Shown here: positions 16,060 to 21,018 of the stretch, piece by piece
How the letters are laid out: every line of letters begins with the position of its first letter
Position numbering within the stretch: position 1 is the stretch's first letter
Source of the DNA: JBAQMG01 sp049302575
GTDB taxonomy: Bacteria; Bacillota; Desulfitobacteriia; Desulfitobacteriales; Desulfitobacteriaceae
Direction of reading: 5' to 3'
DNA: 21,018 nt
NCBI GenBank assembly: GCA_049302575.1
Contig: JBAQMG010000116.1
Coordinates: forward strand, 1-21,018
Notes under the pieces: model-generated
Databases searched by the model: none
What the model was told of the DNA's origin: nothing
What the model saw: the letters and a program-made list of their open reading frames with translations, nothing else
Made by a program: the position numbers and the translations under genes

Positions 16060-17334
16060 TTAAGCCGTTTGTATCTTAGCTATAGACTCATAAGCCAATT
16101 CGTCAGATGTCATTTTACAGAAAACATCTACCAACTTAGGATCCAGTTGTGTTCCAGCCACTCTCCGCAACTCTTCAACAGCCTCTTGATGGGTTCTTCC
16201 TTTACGATAACTTCGATTCGAAGTCATCGCATCATAAGTATCCGCTACTGCAATAATCCGCGAATCGAGTGGAATCCTCTCCCCTTTCAGACCATCTGGA
16301 TACCCTTTCCCATCGTAACGCTCATGATGGTGACGAGCTACTTCTCCTATATCAAACATGAATTTAATATTTTTAATGATTTTTTGTCCTATAACTGGGT
16401 GCATGCGTATAGATTCCCACTCTGTATCAAGTAGCTTTTCGTTCTTATTTAAGATATTTTCACTAACACCAATTTTACCCACATCATGCAATACAGAGGC
16501 GTATTTAAGAAACTCAATCTTTTCTTCACTCATTTTTAGCTCTGCCGCCATGGAAACCACCAATTTTCCGACCCTTGAAGAATGTCCACTAGTATAGGTG
16601 TCTTTAGCCTCAAGCGCCTGAACTAAAGCTTCAACCGTGTTAAGATAGTTTTCCCGCAAATCCATGTAAAGTTGGAAAGAATGGCGTGAAAGCAAGAGTG
16701 GGACAAAAAGTAGGATGAGTCCTAATATGCCAAAATTTTTATAAATAAGAGCCATCAGCAGTCCCATAGGTGCAAGTGCTATAAAGTTAGGCATCGCCCA
16801 TTTGATATTACTAACCCAAATAGTCCAAGGAGATTTTTTTTGTATTAGCCCTAATGCCAGAGTTACAATCGTCATGTTTGTAATCATATAAATTAGAGCC
16901 ATGGTAATATACGTAGAAATCCACTGTAAATTTAATATAAATGCTTTATCACTGCTTAATCCAAGTATGTTGTGAGCAAAAGCCACGGATAACACAAATT
17001 GAGACGCATTAAATATTCGTTTATAAAGAGGTTCATTAGCTACGGACTTACCAAAAACCAGAAGCCCCCCTAAGGCTACGACTGATAAAGAAATTCCCAA
17101 GGGAAATAAAACAGCTGCGGAAATAAAAACCGCGTAACTTACTGTTACAAACCCTCCTTTAGGTAGGGCCACTGGCAGAGATTCACTAGCAACTGCAAGG
17201 AACCCAAAGACCAACAGATTGACCACCGCAATCCATGTCCATTCAGTATGATATACTGTCCAGCCCAAAATTGCAGTAGCTAATAAGGTTACTATTACAA
17301 AAAAAAGTTGAAATCTCTTTGATATAGCTTTCAT
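16060..17334 (-). CDS. Membrane HD-GYP domain protein, probable c-di-GMP phosphodiesterase
   Basis: 424 residues from ATG 17334 (MKAISKRFQLFF), chosen for AGAGGTG upstream; a GTG at 17373 lacks a ribosome-binding site. Residues about 5-220 form 6-8 membrane helices, including ESLPVALPKGGFVTVSYAVFIS, which resembles the MASE9-type membrane sensor (from memory). The HD-GYP domain (about 235-420) has H251 (SGHSSRVGKL), H283-D284 in LHDVGKIG, H312, the HHH at 335-337 and GKGYPDG with GYP at 344-346. All metal-binding and signature residues look intact, so hydrolysis of c-di-GMP is expected. It lies between a 24-residue peptide gene (41 nt upstream) and DUF5317 (31 nt downstream). The signal sensed is unknown. 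Confidence 0.9.
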   Translation of the reverse strand: MKAISKRFQLFFVIVTLLATAILGWTVYHTEWTWIAVVNLLVFGFLAVASESLPVALPKGGFVTVSYAVFISAAVLFPLGISLSVVALGGLLVFGKSVANEPLYKRIFNASQFVLSVAFAHNILGLSSDKAFILNLQWISTYITMALIYMITNMTIVTLALGLIQKKSPWTIWVSNIKWAMPNFIALAPMGLLMALIYKNFGILGLILLFVPLLLSRHSFQLYMDLRENYLNTVEALVQALEAKDTYTSGHSSRVGKLVVSMAAELKMSEEKIEFLKYASVLHDVGKIGVSENILNKNEKLLDTEWESIRMHPVIGQKIIKNIKFMFDIGEVARHHHERYDGKGYPDGLKGERIPLDSRIIAVADTYDAMTSNRSYRKGRTHQEAVEELRRVAGTQLDPKLVDVFCKMTSDELAYESIAKIQTA

Positions 17335-17375
17335 TAGACACCTCTTAAAGTATAATGGCCGACCAACATTCACAA

Positions 17376-17450
17376 TTAAATGCGGAAGCTTGCGCCACCA
17401 GCAAGAACTAAGGTAACTAGAACAGTAATCGCTTTGATTAATTTGCTCAT
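17376..17450 (-). CDS. 24-residue hydrophobic peptide upstream of the HD-GYP gene
   Basis: ATG at 17450, TAA at 17376-17378. The start is MSKLIK, then a hydrophobic stretch AITVLVTLVLAGGA, ending SFRI. AAGGAGG lies 9 nt before the ATG, among the best ribosome-binding sites in the window, which argues strongly for translation. The two early lysines and the hydrophobic core fit a single membrane helix or a short signal peptide with a possible cut after AGGA. There is no cysteine, so it is not an AgrD-type cyclic precursor. It ends 41 nt before the HD-GYP start. It could be a small membrane regulator of the sensor, a peptide signal, or a translated leader. It is too short for standard gene callers. 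Confidence 0.65.
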   Translation of the reverse strand: MSKLIKAITVLVTLVLAGGASFRI

Positions 17451-17492
17451 TGCGGTAAACCTCCTTGAATTTTTATTCATAGGACTAGTTTA

Positions 17493-17567
17493 TCCGCTCC
17501 GCTGTTTTTTCCGCTTCGCTATGTAGGGAATTAAAACAGAGTTACATTGTATCTAATTGTAATGTAA
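17493..17567 (-). promoter_or_regulatory. Repeats upstream of the peptide/HD-GYP genes
   Basis: In the 130-bp gap after the 219-residue gene, an inverted repeat TTACATT (17542-17548) / AATGTAA (17561-17567) surrounds two direct copies of ATTGTA (17546-17551, 17556-17561) spaced 10 bp apart. Nearer the peptide gene are two 11-bp direct repeats, TCCGCTCCGCT (17493-17503) and TCCGCTTCGCT (17510-17520). On the minus-strand RNA these give AGCGGA-type GGA motifs. I find no convincing -35/-10 pair. A regulator site or RNA-binding site is possible. Confidence 0.4.
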
Positions 17568-17580
17568 GGTCGGCCAAATT

Positions 17581-18240
17581 TTACAAAAAATCATTTTGGG
17601 GAAACCTTATCTTTCGATTAACTGCATCAAGGGTTGCCTTAACAACCGCTTCTCGATCATCACTTCTGACTGGAGCACAGCCCACGAGGGATTGTTCTCT
17701 CGTTGATTCTATCAAGGTTATTGAAACCAAAGCTATCTGATGCTTGGCTAATTGGGTGATTATAACATCTTCAGTGACAAATACACATTTATCCAGAGTT
17801 AGAGGGATAAGCGCTTGAATCGTGGCCTCAACAAACAGGCGTGATTTATTGTAAGAGGTTGATGGCCCTTGTGCGGTTCCTTCAATTAGCTTTTTACCTA
17901 TTAACAATTCTACTTTAACTTCAGCCATTCCATTTACTGTTCTTAGAGTAACCCCAACCAGCTTAGTTCGTGTCAACTCAATAATTGAAGGAGTTACTTC
18001 CTCATCTTCTTCCACTTGAGCTACACTTATCTTCTTATGATCCACTTGTATTCCAAATTGGGCCGCCAAGATCGACTCGACATCCCTGACAATCTGCTTA
18101 GGAGCCCTTCCCGAAGCAGCCAGAATATGAATTTCATCTATTTCTCCTTGGCTATTAACATTAATTCGGACAGCTACAACTAACTTAATCTGTCGTAATG
18201 CTTGTTCCCATTCCTCACTTGAACCCGTCGAATCTGACAT
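17581..18240 (-). CDS. Conserved-looking protein of unknown function with an internal duplication
   Basis: 219 residues, soluble, acidic N-terminus. I do not recognise a named domain. Residues about 17-76 (VVAVRINVNSQGEIDEIHIL, then GRAPKQIVRDVESILAAQFG, then VDHKKISVAQV) look like a compact beta-alpha-beta unit. Residues about 106-147 and 169-210 look like two copies of one unit: VKVELLIG...LIEGTAQG...SRLFVEATIQAL and VSITLIES...SLVGCAPV...REAVVKATLDAVN. The fold suggested is strand-strand-helix repeats, like small ligand-binding or dimerisation domains, but this is inference. ATG follows AAGGAGGG. It lies 130 nt upstream of the peptide/HD-GYP/DUF5317 group on the same strand and may be the first gene of that cluster. 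Confidence 0.75.
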   Translation of the reverse strand: MSDSTGSSEEWEQALRQIKLVVAVRINVNSQGEIDEIHILAASGRAPKQIVRDVESILAAQFGIQVDHKKISVAQVEEDEEVTPSIIELTRTKLVGVTLRTVNGMAEVKVELLIGKKLIEGTAQGPSTSYNKSRLFVEATIQALIPLTLDKCVFVTEDVIITQLAKHQIALVSITLIESTREQSLVGCAPVRSDDREAVVKATLDAVNRKIRFPQNDFL

Positions 18241-18280
18241 GACAACCCTCCTTGAAAATCAATAATACTATTTAACTATT

Positions 18281-18287
18281 TTCGACA
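18281..18287 (-). promoter_or_regulatory. Possible Spo0A box upstream of the 219-residue gene
   Basis: TTCGACA on plus (TGTCGAA on minus) matches the 7-bp 0A-box consensus exactly and lies about 40 nt upstream of the start codon, ahead of a TATTAT that could be a -10. A 7-mer is expected about two or three times by chance in a window of this size on both strands, so this is weak. Confidence 0.25.
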
Positions 18288-18311
18288 TAATACCATGCTT
18301 TCCTTCCGTAC

Positions 18312-18368
18312 TTTTGTTAAAAGTCTAAAACTTTTTAAGCATATCAGAAAGTATAAGTTTTAACAAAA
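18312..18368. repeat. 11-bp inverted repeat in the divergent gap before rubrerythrin
   Basis: TTTTGTTAAAA (18312-18322) and TTTTAACAAAA (18358-18368) are perfect reverse complements, 35 nt apart. AAAACTT (18327-18333) / AAGTTTT (18355-18361) is nested within. It lies between the divergent 219-residue and rubrerythrin genes, just upstream of the latter's -35. Confidence 0.6.
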
Positions 18369-18381
18369 CCAAAAAAACTAA

Positions 18382-18410
18382 TTGATTTAATATAATAATT
18401 ATAATATAAT
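18382..18410 (+). promoter_or_regulatory. Promoter of the reverse rubrerythrin gene
   Basis: -35 TTGATT (18382-18387), 17-nt spacer, perfect -10 TATAAT (18405-18410). The predicted start is near 18417, leaving a leader of about 58 nt. The spacer is filled by a PerR-like palindrome. Confidence 0.75.
18390..18404 (+). promoter_or_regulatory. PerR-type operator (Per box) in the rubrerythrin promoter
   Basis: The 15-mer ATATAATAATTATAA matches the Per-box consensus TTATAATNATTATAA at every fixed position except the first. It lies exactly between the -35 and -10 hexamers, where a repressor would block RNA polymerase. The AT-rich surroundings raise the chance of an accidental match, but position and target (peroxide defence) agree with PerR control as known in Clostridia. 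Confidence 0.65.
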
Positions 18411-18474
18411 ATTAATTGTTAAAGATCCAAGGATTCATCGCACTCTTTAATTTTGTGAAGCGGAGGAAAATCAT

Positions 18475-19026
18475 ATGATGAAAAAGTTCGTTTGTACAGT
18501 TTGTGGGTATGTTCACGAAGGTACTGAACCACCAGAAAAATGTCCCGTATGTGGTGCTCTAAAAGAAAAGTTCATTGAAAAAGTTGAAGGAATATTGGAA
18601 TGGGCAGATCAGCATATCATTGGAGTAGCAAAGGGTGTTGAGCCAGAAGTCATTGAAGGCTTAAGAGCTAACTTTACTGGGGAATGTACTGAAGTCGGGA
18701 TGTATTTAGCAATGAGCCGTCAAGCAGACAGAGAAGGTTTTCCTGAAGTTGCCGAGGCTTATAAGAAAATCGCCTATGAAGAAGCAGAACATGCTGCTAA
18801 ATTTGCAGAACTCTTAGGTGAAGTTTTAGTAGCTGATACCAGAAAAAACCTTCAAATGAGAGTTGATGCAGAACACGGAGCCTGCCAAGGGAAAAAAGCT
18901 TTAGCAACTTTGGCCAAAAAATTAAATTTAGATGCCATACATGACACAGTTCATGAAATGTGTAAAGATGAAGCCCGCCATGGTTCAGCTTTCAATGGAT
19001 TGTTAAATAGATATTTTAAACAATAG
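18475..19026 (+). CDS. Reverse rubrerythrin (rubredoxin domain + ferritin-like diiron domain)
   Basis: Peroxide (and oxygen) reductase of anaerobes that passes electrons from a rubredoxin site to a diiron centre. 183 residues with the domains in 'reverse' order. The N-terminal rubredoxin-like Fe(Cys)4 site has C7, C10 (CTVCGY) and C23, C26 (CPVCGA). The ferritin-like bundle has ligands around E70/E73 (GECTE), E103 with E105-H106 (YEEAEH), E133 (DAEHG), and E166 with H169 (DEARHG). GGAGG lies 8 nt before the first of two ATGs (18475, 18478). Own promoter with a Per-like box and its own terminator, so probably monocistronic and peroxide-inducible. Confidence 0.93.
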   Translation: MMKKFVCTVCGYVHEGTEPPEKCPVCGALKEKFIEKVEGILEWADQHIIGVAKGVEPEVIEGLRANFTGECTEVGMYLAMSRQADREGFPEVAEAYKKIAYEEAEHAAKFAELLGEVLVADTRKNLQMRVDAEHGACQGKKALATLAKKLNLDAIHDTVHEMCKDEARHGSAFNGLLNRYFKQ

Positions 19027-19064
19027 AGGGTATCTAGTTAAAGTGTACCTTCCGGTTGTTACAC

Positions 19065-19090
19065 ACTCGCGTTTAAGGACGCGAGTTTTT
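19065..19090 (+). terminator. Rho-independent terminator after rubrerythrin
   Basis: Perfect 8-bp stem ACTCGCGT (19065-19072) / ACGCGAGT (19079-19086), 6-nt loop, T-run from 19086 to 19090. It lies about 40 nt past the stop codon. Confidence 0.9.
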
Positions 19091-19119
19091 GATGTCTTAG
19101 CTTAATATTTTGAAACCCG

Positions 19120-19147
19120 TTTGATTAATCTAAAAGCATGGTATAAT
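19120..19147 (+). promoter_or_regulatory. Candidate promoter for the double 8-Cys protein
   Basis: Perfect -10 TATAAT (19142-19147) with extended TGG just before it, and TTTGAT/TTGATT at 19120-19126 as an approximate -35 (15-16 nt spacer). This would give a leader of about 200 nt before the gene at 19357. No open frame is visible in 19091-19356. Confidence 0.6.
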
Positions 19148-19148
19148 A

Positions 19149-19197
19149 AGACTCAAGAACCGCGAAATCACGGTTTAGTCTCCAATACCGCGTGATT
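19149..19197 (+). promoter_or_regulatory. Overlapping inverted repeats at the leader start of the 8-Cys gene
   Basis: One hairpin pairs AGACT + AACCG (19149-19153, 19158-19162) with CGGTT + AGTCT (19171-19175, 19177-19181). A second pairs AATCACG (19166-19172) with CGTGATT (19191-19197). They share bases and exclude each other. The position at the predicted transcription start fits an operator or a switching leader RNA. No known riboswitch class is recognised. Confidence 0.4.
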
Positions 19198-19356
19198 ATG
19201 AGTGCCTAATTCAAATCTTCTCAAAGTAATATATATTTTTATTTTGGATAATAAGCAGAAAGAAGGTAAAAAGCCACCTTTGCGCGAATTATTTAATTAA
19301 ACAATACCTTATAAAGCTTTAAAATCCGAGAAAACCAACTAAGGAGGGCGCACGCG

Positions 19357-19734
19357 ATGGATAAAAACGAGGAAATTTCCTGTGCAAAGTGTATTTATTG
19401 TGGTTCGACTGAAAACGTTTTTTCCTTTTGTAAAACCCAACAAACTAAGGAAGGGGAGAAAAAGGTCTGTTATTGCAGTTGCACTAGCTGTGCTGAGCAT
19501 ATTGAGAACAATTTAACCCCCGAGGTCCCCTGTGAAACCTGTGAAATATGTGGAAAAGAAACTGATGTTTTTGCTTTTTGCTCTTACGCACCGACAGAAG
19601 AAGGTCAAGCAGAAAAAGTTTGTTACTGTGTTTGCCCTGATTGTGTAGGCAAATTGCAAGATAAGGTCTTTGATTATTACGATGAGGCTTTAGCCAAGGG
19701 CTACGAACCTCAAAAGGCCGAAGAAAAAAAGTAA
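19357..19734 (+). CDS. Small protein with two tandem 8-cysteine metal-binding-like repeats
   Basis: 125 residues, 16 cysteines. Repeat 1 has C9, C12, C15, C25, C38, C40, C42 and C45; repeat 2 has C59, C62, C65, C75, C89, C91, C93 and C96. Both follow CxxCxxCG-x4-VFxFC-x(4)-T-x-EG...KVCYCxCxxC, so the protein is a clear duplication. The C-terminal tail (97-125) is charged and helical-looking. Eight thiols per unit would suit two Zn(Cys)4 sites or an iron-sulfur cluster; which one cannot be told. I do not recognise a named family. AAGGAGG lies 9 nt before ATG 19357. It stands alone between a peroxide-defence gene and holA. A role in metal or redox stress is only a guess. Confidence 0.85.
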   Translation: MDKNEEISCAKCIYCGSTENVFSFCKTQQTKEGEKKVCYCSCTSCAEHIENNLTPEVPCETCEICGKETDVFAFCSYAPTEEGQAEKVCYCVCPDCVGKLQDKVFDYYDEALAKGYEPQKAEEKK

Positions 19735-19777
19735 CCCAACCCTTACATTTGAAGGTACGGCATCCTAAAATAATCCT

Positions 19778-19808
19778 TTAAGCCCGCAGTGTTCAGCTGC
19801 GGGCTTAA
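19778..19808. terminator. Bidirectional terminator-like hairpin between the 8-Cys gene and holA
   Basis: Perfect 12-bp stem TTAAGCCCGCAG (19778-19789) / CTGCGGGCTTAA (19797-19808) with a 7-nt loop, placed between two convergent genes (stops at 19734 and 19820). The T-tracts outside the stem are poor on both strands, but position and GC-rich core make termination in both directions likely. Confidence 0.75.
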
Positions 19809-19819
19809 CTATTGTCTAC

Positions 19820-20821
19820 TTACTGACAAAACTTTATAATCATAAGTTCTATCAAAATAAGGGGATCCCCACCCCCAGTTTTCAAAGCGATCTCCGTTTT
19901 TAAACATTCCTCAAGAGCTTTCGCTAGCCGATTTTCAGGAATTTTTTGCGACTGTACCCAGATTTTCTGAGCCTCGTAGGACGATTTAATGCCCAAGGCA
20001 CTTGTCAACCCAGCCACATTTTCCCCTCGTCGCCGCCAAACATTAGCACCTAAGAGTAATCGTGCTTGTCGCACGAGCAGTGTGAGTACCTTTAAAGGAT
20101 GCTCCTCACGTAAAACCTCATAAAGTTTTTGTAAGGCTAGATCAACTCTTCGCCCTGCAACAGCATCTAACATATCAAAAACATTGGCTTCCACTGTTCT
20201 CGTAGTGACACCCCTAATATCTCCTTCCGTAATTACTGACTTTTCTCCGACATAGACCACTAACTTATCCAATTCTTGACTCAAAACCCCCGGCCGATGT
20301 CCAGCCCAATCTAAAAAGAACGGCAGGGTTTGGGAAGCCATCGACTTCCCTCTACTCTGAAGCTCACTTAATACCCAAGCTTCCCACTCATGGGGTCGCT
20401 TAGGAGTAGAAAATTCACAAATGGTTCCAACCTTTTCTAGCGCTTTATAAAATTTACGTCCTTTATGAACTTTCCCGACCAAAAAAAGCAAACAAGTATC
20501 GGGGTTAGGGTTAGCAAAATAAATCTGAAAAGGGTCTAACTCTTCTGACTGACCATCCTGAAAATAGGGAGCGTCCTCAACCACGACCAAACGCCTTTGA
20601 AAAAACGAAACCGTATTGGCCATAGTGACTATGTCAGCAGGACTCGTATCCTTTGCGGAAATTATTTCGATCCCGCTACCTGAGGAATCTCCCATTAAAT
20701 AATATTTTTTTAATTCCAGAAGGGCTTGCCAGAGCAAAAACCGATCTTCACCATACCAAAGATAGATCGCCGGCACTGTTTGTTGCTTTACAGCTTCCAT
20801 AATACGTTGTATTTCTTGCAT
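19820..20821 (-). CDS. holA: DNA polymerase III subunit delta
   Basis: Clamp-loader subunit that opens the beta clamp. 333 residues, normal for Firmicutes YqeN/HolA. The N-terminus AIYLWYGEDRFLLWQALLEL (YGED at 23-26) is the family start, followed by RRLVVVEDAPYF, LLFLVGKVHKGRKFYKAL, the domain II/III pattern WAGHRPGVLSQELDKLVVYVGEKS and VFDMLDAVAGRRVDLAL. It is AAA+-like in fold but without a P-loop, as expected. AGGGGGG lies about 8 nt before the ATG. In B. subtilis holA is followed by rpsT after one small gene; here about 4.5 kb intervene. A group II intron end lies 71 bp upstream. Confidence 0.94.
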   Translation of the reverse strand: MQEIQRIMEAVKQQTVPAIYLWYGEDRFLLWQALLELKKYYLMGDSSGSGIEIISAKDTSPADIVTMANTVSFFQRRLVVVEDAPYFQDGQSEELDPFQIYFANPNPDTCLLFLVGKVHKGRKFYKALEKVGTICEFSTPKRPHEWEAWVLSELQSRGKSMASQTLPFFLDWAGHRPGVLSQELDKLVVYVGEKSVITEGDIRGVTTRTVEANVFDMLDAVAGRRVDLALQKLYEVLREEHPLKVLTLLVRQARLLLGANVWRRRGENVAGLTSALGIKSSYEAQKIWVQSQKIPENRLAKALEECLKTEIALKTGGGDPLILIELMIIKFCQ

Positions 20822-20892
20822 TCCTAATCCCCCCTATAGCCATTCTAACAAAAATCTAGAACAAAGAACATGCCCTGTTAACTTCAATAACA

Positions 20893-21018
20893 ATCGGATA
20901 GGAGGCCACCCATTATTTGAGTGACCGACCTTCCACACCACCGTACGTACCGTTCGGTATACGGCGGTTCCTCAGGTTACGCAGTAACTTGACGATAATA
21001 CTCTGAAAAGAATAGGAA
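20893..21018 (-). mobile_element. 3' end of a group II intron (partial, runs off the window)
   Basis: On the minus strand a domain V-like hairpin occupies about 20936-20969: ACCGCCGT pairs with ACGGTGGT, and inside it TACCG pairs with CGGTA, leaving the usual bulge; the triad would be CGC. A domain VI-like stem follows, GGTCACTC / GGGTGGCC, with a candidate branch-point A in CTCCTATCC, and the likely intron end CCGAT at 20893. This matches my memory of group II intron 3' ends of clostridial type. The 5' part and most of the reverse transcriptase lie to the right. Inserted in the same orientation as holA. Confidence 0.8.
20977..21018 (-). CDS. C-terminal tail of the group II intron reverse transcriptase/maturase (partial)
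   Basis: Only 13 residues and a TAA stop (20977-20979) fall in the window, reading FLFFSEYYRQVTA. The call rests on position: an open frame ending just before domain V is where intron-encoded proteins end. The peptide itself is too short to identify. Confidence 0.45.
   Translation of the reverse strand, partial: FLFFSEYYRQVTA

Noticed and set aside
17376..17450. AgrD-type autoinducing peptide
   Set aside because: No cysteine for a thiolactone ring, too short, and no AgrB next to it.
17451..17580. c-di-GMP riboswitch upstream of the peptide/HD-GYP genes
   Set aside because: The gap is long enough, but I cannot find the conserved core segments of the class I aptamer, and the visible repeats are direct rather than paired helices.

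Overview
The window looks like a chromosomal segment of an anaerobic, spore-forming Firmicute of the class Clostridia, probably close to Desulfosporosinus/Desulfitobacterium. The clues are a HrcA/CIRCE-controlled heat-shock operon, the sporulation hydrolase SpoIIP, a 'reverse' rubrerythrin behind a PerR-like box, purine-rich Shine-Dalgarno sites, and the order holA...rpsT...spoIIP...lepA-hemW-hrcA-grpE-dnaK-dnaJ-prmA-rsmE-mtaB, which is the conserved Firmicutes order. The genus is inferred from the style of the sequence, not from a search.

Layout. Positions 1-9553 hold, on the minus strand, hemW and then the heat-shock operon hrcA-grpE-dnaK-dnaJ, continuing into the rRNA/ribosomal-protein/tRNA modification genes prmA-rsmE-mtaB. 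A perfect CIRCE operator (8263-8289) sits directly downstream of a sigma-A type promoter. Positions 9588-14770, also minus, hold lepA, murJ, spoIIP (TTG start) and a small four-helix membrane protein of the YvlD/phage-holin-4 type. The plus-strand gene rpsT (14996-15268) is followed by a structured 3' region and a terminator. Gpr, usually between rpsT and spoIIP, is absent from this place.

Between rpsT and holA lies a block not found there in Bacillus subtilis. A minus-strand cluster encodes an unrecognised 219-residue protein with an internal duplication, a 24-residue hydrophobic peptide with a very good ribosome-binding site, a membrane HD-GYP c-di-GMP phosphodiesterase and a DUF5317 membrane protein. 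Two plus-strand single-gene units follow: reverse rubrerythrin and a 125-residue protein carrying two matching 8-cysteine repeats. holA (minus) follows, and at the right edge is the 3' end (tail of the reverse transcriptase, domains V and VI) of a group II intron on the minus strand.

A second layer runs through the window. Several intergenic gaps of the minus-strand block carry degenerate tandem repeats of 7 bp (CGATGCN, NTCGARC, TTCGTTG), with an 8-bp version (GGTGCATT) after mtaB. Some blocks are mutually complementary and could fold into long hairpins. The most interesting items are the micropeptide/HD-GYP/DUF5317 cluster, the double 8-Cys protein, the PerR-like box in the rubrerythrin promoter, the heptad repeat family, and a hairpin that covers the spoIIP start.
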